Source of the DNA: Piezodorus guildinii | Taxonomy: Eukaryota; Arthropoda; Insecta; Hemiptera; Pentatomidae | Assembly (NCBI GenBank): GCA_023052935.1 | Contig: CM041295.1 | Span: forward strand, 108,688,711-108,752,710 | Length of the DNA: 64,000 nt | Reading direction: 5' to 3' | Made by a program: the position numbers and the translations under genes | In this document: one piece after another, positions 21,138 through 31,615 of the stretch | Layout of the letters: each line of letters opens with the position of its first letter | How positions within the stretch are numbered: position 1 is the stretch's first letter | The notes under the pieces: generated by a model | What the model was told of the DNA's origin: nothing | The model's database searches: none | Seen by the model: only the letters and a program-made list of their open reading frames with translations

Positions 21138-22019
21138 GTTTTGTTTAATATAGCCTTAGAATATGTTATAGAAAAGGTGATGTGTACCGAGAAAGGCTTT
21201 AATATGGGTGACAAGATTCCGGTTTTAGGGTATGCCGATGATTTGGTACTACTAGGTGAAGACACGGAAACTATACAACTAAATACAAGTTTGTTAATAA
21301 AAACCGGTAAACAAATAGGTCTCGAATTAAATACCGATAAGACGAAATATATGATTAGTCAGAAATGGTGGCGATCTTGATGATATTAATATTTCAGGTC
21401 GTACTTTTGAACACGTAGAGAAATTCAAGTATTTAGGTTCAATGATAACAAGAAAAAATGAAATCCAGGAAGAAATAAAGTCCCGGTTAAAGGTGGGAAA
21501 TGCGTGTTATTATTCAGTTGCTAAATTACTTAGCTCGCGGCTTCTGTCTAAAAACTTAAAGGTTAGAATTTATAAAACTATTATTCTTCCAACGGTTCTT
21601 TACGGATGTGAAACGTGGCTGCTTACTTTGAAGGATGAACAACGGCTTAAGGTTTTCGAGAATAAGATACTGCGTAAAATATTTGGTCCGAAGATAGATG
21701 AGGCCACTGGGGAGTTTAGAAGGTTGTACAACGCGGAATTGCGGAGTTTGTACCCTGTGAATATAATTGAGTTGATAGCATCGCGGAGACTCAAATGGGC
21801 GCGTAAAGTTGTTGGGCTTAGTGAGGAACGGATTCCGAGAAAGTTGGTATTCGCTGAACCGACTGGTAGGCGTCCGAAAGGTAGCCCGAAGCGTCGATGG
21901 GAGGATTGCATTAAGGCTGATCTCGGGGCTTGGGCTTGACCGGTGAACATTGGACGAGTCTGTGCAGGCGAAGTTTGGTGGTATCGGCATCGAACCTTCG
22001 GGTTCGGTAAGCCTATTAT
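21138..22019 (+). mobile_element. RTE-D copy 2, 5'-truncated LINE (plus)
   Basis: Flanked by tattcattattat (21125-21137 and 22020-22032). It starts in RT ('FNIALEYVIEKVMCTEKGFN'), has LGYADDLVLLGED, then a two-base deletion near 21362 shifts the frame. The second frame (21442-21939) carries 'ITRKNEIQEEIKSRLKVG', 'TVLYGCETWLLTLKDEQRLK', 'RRLKWARKVVGLSEERIP' and 'RRPKGSPKRRWEDCIKADLG', typical of RTE-like C-termini. The 3' end forms cgaacc-ttcg-ggttcg (21991-22006) and then an ATT tail. It is close to copy 1 in sequence but in the opposite orientation 2 kb away. Confidence 0.92.
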
Positions 22020-22224
22020 TATTCATTATTATATTTAATCATTAGTAGAAAAGAGAAGCATGAATAAAAATTAAGTTTGCTATTTTAACAGATAACGGAA
22101 AATTTAAATTTTCTTTGTAAAGCAAATTTGATGGCTATATATTGTATTCAAAAACTACAGAAATATGAACGGAAGAATATACCTTGCACGATACTGTACA
22201 TTTAACCTCTTTCTTTACCAATGA

Positions 22225-22352
22225 TATGTGTTCATAAGTTTAAGGGCTTACAACAACTTTATATTAAACTTGTACGATCTCTTTTATTGCATATTTACTT
22301 TTCTAAAATCTTGCGCTTTCCAACGATACGAGTATATTATACGTCAATGTTA
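22225..22352. repeat. DNA-G partial copy, broken by mariner
   Basis: Shares 'tctaaaatcttgcgctttcc' and the 'gtatattatacgtc' region with DNA-G. It ends at the TA where the mariner-like element inserted; a continuation after 23207 is too diverged to be sure. Confidence 0.45.
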
Positions 22353-23205
22353 CTGTTCGGTTGTTTCACATGAAATGTCCGTTTTTATAGTTTCTGAAAT
22401 ACATAAAGGATTTTGCAGGTCTCTGTTGTTTTCTTCCGAATGTTTACATATTTAAAGTTACTAATCCTCTACCTTTGTATTATAAACCTTAGCTTCCCAA
22501 TCAATTACCCACTTTTTAGTATACCTCCAAATATGAACATGGAAACACGCGATTTTCGAGTGATAATTTTTTACGAGTTTAAACTCGGCCATTCAGCAGC
22601 TGAGGCCGCTAGAAATATTTGCAAGGCGTTTGGGGAAGGGAGTGTTAAAAAACGGACCATTCGCCGTTGGTTGGCTAAGTTTTCAGCTGGGGGTACCGAC
22701 TTGGAAAACTTGCCCCGAGGAAGACCTCCGTCCGTAATAGACAACGGTGTCCTCAAACATACAGTAGAAGGACGGACTCTCAGCACAACTAAATGCAAGT
22801 GCATCTACCGTTTCCAGACATTCAAAGTGTATTGGGAAAGTAAAAAAAAAAAAGTTTCAAAACATACCGTGCAAAAATTGAAAGAACTGGGCTCCGAAGT
22901 TCTTCCGCACCCACCATATTCTCCCGACTTGTCTCCAACAGATTACCACCTGTTCAGGAATTTAGACAACTTCGTCAAAGGAAAACTTTTTGAAAATGAT
23001 GATCAAGTGAAAAGTGCGTTTTCAGATTTTGTTTCACTTCAAAGCTCAAAGTTTTTCAGTTCGGGAATAAAAAATATGGTGTCACGTTGGGAAAAAATTG
23101 TAGAAAAAGAAGGTAAATACTTCGAATAAAATTATCTTGTTTTCATATCGTATTTTTAATAAAAATCCTTTGAAAACGGACATTTCATGTGACACAACCC
23201 AATAA
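22353..23205 (+). mobile_element. mariner-like element, internally deleted
   Basis: Terminal inverted repeats of about 30 bp: ggttgtttcacatgaaatgt near 22359 and its counterpart at 23171-23200, with only a few differences. It is flanked by TA at 22351-22352 and 23206-23207, the mariner target duplication. The length is about 0.85 kb, against roughly 1.3 kb for full mariners. Confidence 0.88.
22533..23129 (+). pseudogene. mariner transposase with central catalytic deletion
   Basis: Open for 199 codons from MNMETRDFRV. Residues 1-70 form the N-terminal helix-turn-helix region ('FYEFKLGHSAAEAARNI', 'RTIRRWLAKFSAGGTDLEN', 'PRGRPPSV'). The C-terminus has 'HPPYSPDLSPTDYHLF', which holds the third acidic residue of the DDD triad, and the end 'RWEKIVEKEGKYFE'. 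The middle (normally about 120-150 residues with the first two catalytic Asp, and the HDNARPH-like block) is missing, joined through a Lys-rich stretch near 22845. It may still bind its TIRs but cannot cut DNA. Its frame stays open across the deletion. Confidence 0.88.
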
Positions 23206-23385
23206 TACCTTCTACTATCCCAAAAAGACGCTTAAAAACTGTGATATTTATATTCCTGACATCAAACTTTGAAAAAAGAGTAATATTTATTCAGTATTTA
23301 AACGCTGTTATCTATTAATTTATTATTTTTAATTTTGTTCAACACAATATTTTCCAAGAAATGTTTTTATTTTATTTAATCATTG

Positions 23386-23444
<59 letters not shown>

Positions 23445-23450
23445 GTGATA
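23386..23450. repeat. (TA)n(TG)n microsatellite
   Basis: Short TA run followed by about 20 TG units with one interruption. Confidence 0.95.
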
Positions 23451-23479
23451 TACACACATATATCAACCCATAATTATAA

Positions 23480-23602
23480 TTTGTAATTAATTATGTTCCA
23501 TCTATCTGTTGGCCAGACATGTATATTTCAACTGTACAATCCTGTTATTCTCAGGGGAACCAGTCCCAGAATAAAAATTATTTTCTATTCTATTCTATTC
23601 TA
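23480..23602 (+). mobile_element. LINE 3' end with (TTCTA)n tail
   Basis: Shares 'ggccagacat', the 'accagtcccaga' block and the 'ataaaaattatttt' block, then (ttcta)n, with 55680-55785. A 3' UTR fragment of a LINE using a pentanucleotide tail. Confidence 0.6.
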
Positions 23603-23653
23603 ATAATATTGCAGGAATCATTTTTTGATGAGTTGGTCTTTTTTTGATCTTCG

Positions 23654-23910
23654 TTATCTTTTACTCGGTATTCTTCTCCCAATATTCTCGGTCCTTATAT
23701 CATTCTTAGAATCTTTTTTCCTGTCCTCAGTAAGGATCCCATGTTGGTAAATCCCTATAGCCTTCGCCTCAAAGAGTATCACCGGTTTTATGACTGTTTC
23801 ATAATGTCTAATTTTGGTTTTCCTGGAAGGATTCTTTTTATCATACAAACTCCTGACTAAAGGATCACTTACGCGATCGTTCATTTCCTCGTTCCAGTCC
23901 ATCGGCTCGT
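23654..23910 (-). pseudogene. LINE RT C-terminal fragment (minus)
   Basis: Minus-strand frame with 'RVSDPLVRSLYDKKNPSRKT', 'IRHYETVIKPVILFEAKAIG' and 'IYQHGILTEDRKKD'. This matches the region after RT in RTE/Jockey-like LINEs, where 'RHYxTVIKPVxLYGAE' is typical. A diverged second copy lies at 63240-63360 (minus). The catalytic core is not present. Confidence 0.6.
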
Positions 23911-24174
23911 AGGAAGGAAAATAGTAGGGAAAAAACCGTCGGTTTGGAACACAGAACATAGAATATAATAGAAGGGGCATGTGCTGGGTTGGAGTGGCCC
24001 TACCTTCTATCCAACTCCCTCCACTCCAATTACCCCCTCGCTTAGTATCTTGGTTAACAGCGATTTCAACTTCTACTCGTTGTTTGTTTCATGACATTGA
24101 TATTTTGTTTTCACATTGTTAGTGAGTTATTGTGATCTATAGACATACTTGTATCAGGAATAAAGACGATAGAT

Positions 24175-24251
24175 ATGCCTTGTTATGTCACCGTTGGTTG
24201 TCATACAAAAAAAGCCGATAAAGAAGCTAACCCGCCAATATCATTTCACCG
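24175..24251 (+). CDS. candidate THAP-domain first exon
   Basis: ATG at 24175 opens MPCYVTVGC..., reaching NPPISFHR, followed at once by a splice-donor-like gtaact (24252). THAP zinc fingers begin with two Cys close together and a conserved SFH about 15-20 residues later, and insect THAP genes and P-type transposases often start this way. The Cys spacing (five residues between) is one more than usual. No second exon with the rest of the C2CH finger was found; the best acceptor (ttttcag, about 24914) leads quickly to a stop. It could be a decayed transposase or a host gene remnant whose intron took Jockey-B copy 4. Confidence 0.35.
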
Positions 24252-24391
24252 GTAACTTTCTTCATTTTATTGCATACAAAAATTTTCATTGCGACTATTT
24301 TCAATAATCTTTTAATAACAATAAATAATAGGTTTTATTATTTGACACTGTAGAACTATTTTTCATTAAGGTTTTTATTTTAAAGTAAGGT

Positions 24392-24853
24392 CATCAGACC
24401 AATCTGGACATATGGAATCGAGCTTTGGGGCTCTACTAAGCCATCTAATTCCTCCCGCATCCAATCCTTACAATCCAAAATCCTTCGCAAAATCCTAAAT
24501 GCTCCTTATTTCGTCACAAATAAAATCATCCATAACGACCTTAATATCCCATTTGTGGCAGACCTTTCTCGAACCAGATATACCACTTTTAATTCCAAAC
24601 TCCCAACTCATATAAACCCTCTTGTCCGCAACCTATCAACCTCGCATATTCCTGACAACCCTCCGAGGCGATTGAAAAGAAGATGGCCTCGGGATCTACT
24701 TACTTAAATAAACATCGAAGTACTACCGCTGGGTAGTTTCTTCACAAGCCTTATACGCCTTTTATTATAATTCATCACTTTTACTTATTGTATTTATGTA
24801 ATATACAGTTGTAAAATTCAATAAAATATAATTAAAAAAAAAAAAAAAAAAAA
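24392..24853 (+). mobile_element. Jockey-B copy 4, 10-bp TSD
   Basis: aaagtaaggt flanks it at 24382-24391 and 24854-24863. Contains 'YGIELWGSTKPSNSSRIQSL', 'PYFVTNKIIHNDLNIP', 'NPPRRLKRRWPRDLLT' and a stop, then the standard 3' UTR and a long poly-A. Only the ORF2 C-terminus remains. Confidence 0.92.
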
Positions 24854-25472
24854 AAAGTAAGGTTATTGTTTATTATCTCCATTTTTATTAATTATTATTT
24901 ATAAATTTTCAGAACGCTGCAAATTATTAGACAATGTTTTTTTTATTTCCTAATAGCTATATGAGGTTATAACTATTTATATAGATGTTTATAGACAATT
25001 AACCAATATGAAAAGCCACAAATAATTCAAAGGAAATTGGCATTTAGTTGCTAATTTAAAAACGCTATATCTCTGCTAGTTCTGAACCAATTTCAATGAT
25101 TCTTTTTTTCATTTTGTAGGAAATTTAATTCTTCATGAAATAGCACTAACAGCAAAAGTTTATCTATTTATGAATTTTGGAAAACGGATTTATTAAAATT
25201 CGTTATATGGCTTCTGCTTATCTTAATAAGTAAGCCATCAAATTTTGAGAGAGGAAGGGGTATTTTTTTTTATTTTTCAATAGATTATAAAAGTTTATTA
25301 TTTATAATAAAAACTAAAAGCATTAATACTAAACTTCATCACAATTCCCTTTTCTTTTCTTTCGATTAAAAGTAAAAAAGCAACTGCAGATTTCAATTTA
25401 AAATTCAAGTCAATTTTTTTAAATGTTTAATTGATTAGAGACTTTCGCTCTTATCGTAAATAAAATGAATAC

Positions 25473-25593
25473 GTTAAGTAACCACCACTGGGTAATCCTT
25501 TCTCAAGAAATTGTCATGATTTTTTTTTATTCTGCATATTTACTCATTGTGTTATTTAATACAGTTGTAAATTACTATGAATAAATAAAATAA
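25473..25593 (+). mobile_element. Jockey-B copy 6, 3' UTR only, 11-bp TSD
   Basis: About 120 bp of Jockey-B 3' UTR ('ccaccactgggtaatc' through 'acagttgtaaatt...aataaa') between copies of aaaatgaatac (25462-25472 and 25594-25604). Confidence 0.88.
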
Positions 25594-25689
25594 AAAATGA
25601 ATACAGTGGCTATTGGAAATCATCGTATCATCATCACTTCCATGTCAAATTCTTTCATATTGACCCATATCACATCAATGCCAACCATG

Positions 25690-26015
25690 AGCTTTGTTTA
25701 ATTATTTCTTATCAACAAACTTAAAAGTGCTTTAGAGAAAGAAATTGGTATTTAGGCCATGTAAAAGTATTTCAATGAGAAGAAAACCTACATAAAATAA
25801 AATCCATTTGATTTTACATCAATATAGTGAATTTAATCAAAGTCTTTAAAATGCATGAGTGATAAAGTGGTACTTCTGGTCAGTCAATTTTGATGAAGAG
25901 GTTTCTGTATGATCCTAGCCATAGCTATGGCTGTGTATTTCCATTGTGAACTGAAATTCGAAAAATATCACAATCGAAATAATTTCCACTTTTATTGGAC
26001 ATATAGCTAAGTATA
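25690..26015. repeat. DNA-G partial copy
   Basis: Diverged match to the right half of DNA-G: 'cttaaaagtgctttagagaa', 'ttttacatcaatatagtgaa', 'gataaagtggtact', a 'gtcaattttgatgaa' block, and the end 'tatagctaagtataagt' in place of aggtaagtgaaagt. Confidence 0.6.
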
Positions 26016-26949
26016 AGTAAAAATCAGTGGAGAAGGTGGAAAAGATGTTTGTTTGAGCCGCCACCCCTAACCTGGAGTTGTCTTGTCTTGTAGCCCCAAC
26101 ACGCGATCCAGGCTGTTATAATTTTTATATCTCTTTGTTTTTACATTTCTATTATTAACTGTTGTTCCTCATGCAAGGTAATAGATGTTTTTACAACTTG
26201 GACAACTATTCGAAATATGTAACTGATGAGGAGTCTCTGCATATGTCAAATACATCTTTATAAATATTTGGCTGAGAAATCTGTTTGGATTGATAAAGTT
26301 AATAATTTTATAATAGTCAAAGGATACAATGTGAAAAATTATGCAAAATTCATTACAAGAAATGTTTTCTTTATCATCTATATCATCGGTTCAGTTTTTA
26401 AACTCAAGTAAAAAACTTTTTGCCGTGTTTTTATAGCTCAGATCATGCATAGCTTCCTCACGTAATGAAAAACCAATAGAAAACAAAAAGTGACTGAACC
26501 GATACAGGACCGTTTTAACAAAGTCCGCAAAATGCTTTGAACTGTAGTCCAAATTGGATGAACAATGTTTGACATCTATTTATTATGAAAGAAAATACTA
26601 CCGTATTTTCTTTTTTAAATCTAATTTCAACGTAGAAAGAGCATAAGCGAAGTGAACGGAATGTGATAAAATTGAGATACAACATTTAGCAAGGTACACA
26701 ACATTATAGACTTCTCCAAACCAAAAAATATCATTTTTTTTTTTTTTTTTTTGGAAGCGTCACTCTATATGAATCAGAATCGTGGGTGATAGCAAAAAAG
26801 GAGACTAAGTTGTTATCATTGGAGATGGACTTTTGAAGACGCTCATGTTCCATTTCCAGACTGCAGCATGTTCCTAACAAAACTATTAGGCGAAATTTTC
26901 AACAAGAAAAAATATAATAAACGAAATAGAAATAAAAAGGTCGAAATAG
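26016..26949. other. no recognisable gene
   Basis: AT-rich with a poly-T run at 26736-26752. No supported coding or repeat signal. Confidence 0.35.
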
Positions 26950-27756
26950 TATGAATATTTCTTATAATTGTATTGTTACAGGCTACGGGGTGTGAGAAAT
27001 GAACTACTCCAGTTTACAAATTACAAATATTTATTAAATACAGAATGTATAAATACAAAGGGATTACTAACTACTATAGTTACAATAATAATTGAATTAC
27101 TAGCTTAACTACTAAACAGTATACATATAGAATGAGGTATTCCTAATAAATAAACTACTTACGTAAATTTATACAATCTGTTAGACTTATTCTAAAACTT
27201 ACAACAATAACTTATAACCTACAGTCTTCTAATTTCCCACCGACCGGTTATCACAGTACTGACACACAGTTTCACTACACTGTCACACTGTCACGAACTG
27301 TTCACTGCCACTGTTCACTGATACTTGTTGAGCCGGATTAAGACTGACTGACCCAGGCGTAGTGGACCGGTATTTGTACCACCACCGAAGGTTCTAGACA
27401 CGGCAGGTAAGGGCCGATCTAGGTACTTCGAGGACCGTCCTGGTACTTCCAGTCTAGGCGTGGTCTACCTGTCATTGTCTTGACCGTAGCAGTATTTTTG
27501 TATTCCTTCACCATTATATTGTTTCTGACAGTGTAGTGTGTTACTGTTTCTTTATAAAAAAATGTGTTATATTATTCAAGTATTGTATTGTTTCTTACTG
27601 TGTACTGTATTACTCATTGTTATTGTACTTTTATTGAATTGCGGCAGGTGAACTCCTTTCCCACACACGGGCTCGCCTTAATTGGATAGTGACTTCTACT
27701 TGCACTGTAAAATGTATGTATTTTTATTTAAATAAAGAAGTTCTTAAAAAAAAATT
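26950..27756 (+). mobile_element. LINE-C 3' end carrying a solo LTR
   Basis: 26950-26973 plus 27492-27756 together match LINE-C (10338-10617): 'tttcttataattgt', then after the LTR 'tttttgtatt', 'cccacacacgggctcgcctt' and 'aataaagaagtt', then poly-A. The LTR sits inside. Confidence 0.7.
26974..27491. mobile_element. solo LTR of an LTR retrotransposon
   Basis: 518 bp starting TGTTACAGG and ending CCGTAGCA (TG...CA termini), flanked by the 4-bp duplication gtat at 26970-26973 and 27492-27495, the size usual for Ty3/gypsy insertions. It interrupts a LINE-C copy, which fixes both boundaries. No internal gag/pol is present, so it arose by LTR-LTR recombination. TATA-like boxes occur on both strands, so orientation is unresolved. 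Confidence 0.75.
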
Positions 27757-28889
27757 CCCTTTAATTTTCTTGATTTTAAATTTTTAAAAATTTCTTAATT
27801 TAAGAATCGATAAAAAATGGGTAAATGTGAAATATGAAAGAATGTGATAGCCAACTAAAGGAAAAAACATATATATATATATATTTGGGATTTGTTTTTT
27901 TTCCTGATAAGAATAGTAATATATGAGTGTAATATACCATTGGAATGCTGAATATTTTTAAAAAAATTTCAAGTTAACATACAAGGCAGTAGGAGGTAAT
28001 GGAGAGTAATAAAAAGCGGATAAAACTAATTGATCGTTGTTGATTAAAATTTATTTTGTTAGATTATTTAAATAAAATTAAATGTTTCCATGAACCCAAT
28101 GTATTCATTCAACTTTTTTTCAACTCTGACTTCATTTAAAAGTTCTTAAATCAACGGTGGTAAATGAATGATTTTAAAAGCTTACCAGATTTTGTATGAT
28201 TCCAGCTGGTGGAATATTAACCCAAGATATAAGATATAGATCAGTAACGATTTGTAAGCCCATGAGGGTTGTAAATACAGTACTTAAATTTAAAAATAGG
28301 AACTGAGAAAATGTGACCGTTATTCGATTGGAAGGTGGGATTGAAAGTGGGGGCTAGATCCAGCCTTCAGATATATCTATCGCTTTTGAGCGCACGTAAT
28401 CCACTGCAAAGGCAATCTTTAAGCGGAATATCTGCCAAGAGCTTTCAGTCCGAGATACTTCACTCTCTTCTCTTTGATACCTCTAAGTTTATTTTAAATT
28501 CGATTTTATCTTTTTCTATGTTACATTTCATAGAAGAGATTTATTTAAAAAAAAAACAACTGTAAAATCTTTTTTAAGACTGGTTTGTAATTAATCATGG
28601 CAGTGTTACGTTAGTATTCCGTTGTATGGGGATATTATTAACACAACTGTGACACTGTTTTCACGGGTTATGATTTTATGGTGTTTGCAAAATGTAAATA
28701 TTGGTGTAGGTGGATGGTTTATTGCGGTTAATTTATTTTTTATTCTTCCTTTCCCCCTTCAGGACCTTAAATTACTTCCTCGGGTTGTTTCCCTGCCATT
28801 GCGGCTAAAAATGAACCTATCAGTTCACTTGATTTCAGGCAACGATCAACCGCACCTCCATCCTCCTGTAAGGTTTAGTTTTATTAAAT
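27757..28889. other. no recognisable gene
   Basis: Short frames at 28335-28565 and 28622-28897 have no motif and hydrophobic, AT-driven composition. I see nothing supportable. Confidence 0.35.
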
Positions 28890-29125
28890 TAAATTAAATG
28901 TATAGAAAGGAAATTACTTCGCCATCTTGAAAACTTTTGAGTTCGAGTTTACAACGGAAATGAATGTTTTAAGGTACCTTGTTTCAAAATTACCCAGTCC
29001 AGCAATAGAGTCTGAGTGTGTATATGTTGGTAAATCTAGCTCCAAAAAGAAACTGAAATTATATATTTAACTATATACCTGGGATGTTACAGCAATCTTT
29101 TCACCAAAATCGACTGAGCAGGAGT
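28890..29125 (-). repeat. DNA-G partial copy (minus)
   Basis: Read in reverse it matches the right half of DNA-G: 'agtcgattttggtgaaaag', 'gctgtaacatccca', 'aatttcagtttc' and 'catttccgttgtaaact'. It abuts the Jockey RT fragment. Confidence 0.55.
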
Positions 29126-29440
29126 ACCACTTTATATAATTATAACACAAAATTTATCATCAGCATACGTAGTGAGGTGAATGAGGATGGATGGGTATAT
29201 CAGCTGAATATACCGTATATAGGATTGGGCCAAAGATACTACCTTGAGGTACACCGGCGGACTGAGTAAATAAGAATGAGTAAGAAGGATTATGGTCTAC
29301 TTTATAGGATCTATTAGTGAGGTAGGGGCGGATTAATAGGAAGTACGCTGGATATAGAAATTGACGCAGTTTGTATATCAGTCCTGGACGCCAAACTCGA
29401 CAAAAAACACAAGACTATTTATGGATTGTAGAGTACAGGA
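29126..29440 (-). pseudogene. Jockey-type RT fragment (minus)
   Basis: The minus strand from about 29430 reads 'FCRVWRPGLIYKLRQF', 'FLLIRPYLTNRSYKV', 'AGVPQGSIFGPILYTVYSAD', then after a frameshift 'TYADD' (catalytic box, near 29145). These are consecutive RT motifs of a Jockey-clade LINE, related to but distinct from Jockey-A ('AFDRVWHPG', 'AGVPQGS'). Both ends are cut, at DNA-G on one side and near the RTE-tail insertion on the other. Confidence 0.75.
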
Positions 29441-29459
29441 TTTTATTCGATTAATCTGT

Positions 29460-29614
29460 CTATCTATCTATCTATCTATCGGCGCTATGGTCCTTGTAGG
29501 ACCTTGGCCTCCTCAACGATCCTCTTCCATTCTGACCTGTCTTCGGCTGCCCTTCTCCATCCGCTGACACCCAACGACCGAAGGTCCTCCTCTACATCCT
29601 GCAGCCAATAGAGG
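29460..29614 (-). mobile_element. RTE 3' end with (GATA)n tail, 11-bp TSD
   Basis: gattaatctgt flanks it at 29449-29459 and 29615-29625. On the minus strand the coding end reads 'LQDVEEDLRSLGVSGWRRAA' and 'DRSEWKRIVEEAKVLQGP' to a stop, the usual RTE C-terminus, then a GATA-repeat tail (TCTA/TATC at 29461-29480). Only the last 40 or so codons remain. Confidence 0.85.
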
Positions 29615-29807
29615 GATTAATCTGTAATGTCTGTAAATAAATAATGGATATACAATATTTTTTTCAATTTATAAAAATGGATTCAATGGAATCTATCATT
29701 ATTAATTTCCACCTATTCATAACCATTTGACTAAGTACAGTACTTACTTTTCTCCTTAAAAGTCGTTGACTGAAATATGATTTTTTTTTTTTTTTAAATG
29801 TTATTAT

Positions 29808-30385
29808 TCCCCATACGAGACTTTAACGACAAGAACCTGCCCATGGATACCGATTACTACAACAATTACCAGACAAACGTTCAAAACTTACAATTTATTA
29901 CAAAAAGCTCATTTATGTTACAATCATCAGACCCATCTGGACGTATGGGTTCTACTAAACTACTAGCTGAGGGTTCTACTAAGCCACCTAATTCCTCTCG
30001 CATTCAATCCTTACAATCGAAAATGCTTTCCAAAATCCTAAATGCTCCTTATTTCGTTACGAATAAAATCATCCATAATGACCTAAATATCCCATTTGTA
30101 GCAGAACTAGCCCGAAACATATATGCCTCTTTTAATTCTAAACTCCCAATCCACACGAATCCTCTTGTACGCAACTTACCATTCCATCCATTCCTGACAA
30201 CCCTCCGAGGCGATTGAAAAGACGATGGCCTCGAGACCTACTTTAATTAAATTGACATTGAAGTGCTACCACTGGGAGTTTCTTCACAAGACAATATCAC
30301 GCCCATAAGTGTAAATTAGCCCATTTACTTGTTGTATATATTATATGTGCAGTAGTAAATATCAATAAAATGTTTAAACAAAAAA
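29808..30385 (+). mobile_element. Jockey-B copy 5, 12-bp TSD
   Basis: aaatgttattat flanks it at 29796-29807 and 30386-30397. ORF2 C-terminus with 'PPNSSRIQSLQSKMLSKI', 'PYFVTNKIIHNDLNIPFVAE' and, after a frameshift, 'PPRRLKRRWPRDLL'; standard 3' UTR and A-rich tail. A local repeat around 29945-29985 duplicates the 'gggttctactaa' segment. Confidence 0.92.
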
Positions 30386-30856
30386 AAATGTTATTATAAT
30401 CATTAATACATATTTCGATAATTATATCGAGTAGACTCCTTAAACTGTGTTGCAGATGACCAAGCAGATAAAAATCATAAATTGAATAGCTATGGATTGC
30501 TCTAATACTTCTAGATATTACTGAAAACAGAAAATAAAATAGCCTCTTTGCCTTAAATAACAGGACTATTTTGGCTGTAACCTAATTTTAAACGATGATT
30601 ATTGATCAATAAATAATCCAATGCTGAATCATTAGGCCTTATTAAAAATAGAAAAAAAAAGAAACTAATGTGTTTTATAGACGTATTTTACAAACTTGTG
30701 GTGGTATTCAGTCTAGCTCTAGCTCCTGCCGAGTAAAGAGATCCTAATTAGTGATAGTGTATTGTTTTATTTTGTATTTAATATGATTATTTCACAGCTA
30801 GTTTACTGTAATTTTAATTTTGGGAATTTTTATAATCCCGCAAGACATAGACAATA

Positions 30857-31558
30857 TTGTCCAGCCATCTGTTTCCCAAGTATGCCCCTAAGGGGGGAAG
30901 AATAAATATGGATGGACAGAATACCATTCCATCTACTTCCAATAGTCAAGGAGCATTTATTACTAATACTAAAAGCAAAAAAGGTGAGTCCACCTATTAC
31001 AATACCCCTATTAATAACAGTTTTTCTATTTTTTCCGACGATGACGAATATGATGAATTTGGCTTTTCTTCTAATAATTAACCTATAGCACTGAAATTCC
31101 CTCCGATAATTTTAAACACTCCCCTCACTATCCATAAAGAAACCATCGATAAATTTTAAAAATCAGTTAAGGATTTAAATATAAAATATGGTGGAAATGA
31201 GACCATTTTCTATGTTTACAGTGATGAAGACTTCTCCAAAATAATCAAAGGATTAGAAGCTCTTAAGTTTAGTTTTCATACTTTTACTCCTAAATATTTT
31301 CATTAAAAAAACTGAAACTTGTGCTCAAAGATATGCCTCCTAGCTATGAGGTCCAAGATATATTGTGCGATCTTATGAATAAAGGATTAGGAATTTACAA
31401 AATGTTTCAAATGGTGAATAAATCGGAAGATACAGAAACAAAATTACCTCTTTGCGTAGTTATTCTCAATAATAGGGAACAACTTGCAGAAATAAATAAT
31501 ATTCCCTATAGTAACGTATTTTTAATAAAATGGGAAAGATACGCCAGGAAGAAAGTAT
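30857..31558 (+). pseudogene. Jockey-L ORF1, gag-like, broken
   Basis: The likely start is ATG 30909 (MDGQNTIPSTSN). An acidic stretch DDDEYDEFGF ends at a stop at 31079-31081. Next, 'FPPIILNTPLTIHKETIDKF', 'DLNIKYGGNETIFYVYSDED' and a stop, then 'LKDMPPSYEVQDILCDLMNK', 'LPLCVVILNN' and 'VFLIKWERYARKK' (31321-31558), the conserved gag core seen in Jockey ORF1s (compare 'LPLFFVDLEP' in Jockey-A). At least two stops or shifts interrupt it, and the frame then runs into DNA-G copy c. The rest of ORF1 lies at 32.6-32.9 kb. The zinc knuckles are not recognisable. Confidence 0.65.
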
Positions 31559-31615
31559 GATAAAATGATATTTACCATGTGTCAAGAATTTTATCATGTA
31601 GCACGAAACTCCCAT

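Noticed and set aside
29453..29482. TCTA microsatellite as an independent feature
   Set aside because: It is the simple-repeat tail of the RTE insertion at 29460-29614, bounded by the TSD.
30857..31081. Acidic small protein as a host gene
   Set aside because: It precedes conserved Jockey gag core sequence and is better read as the N-terminus of Jockey-L ORF1.
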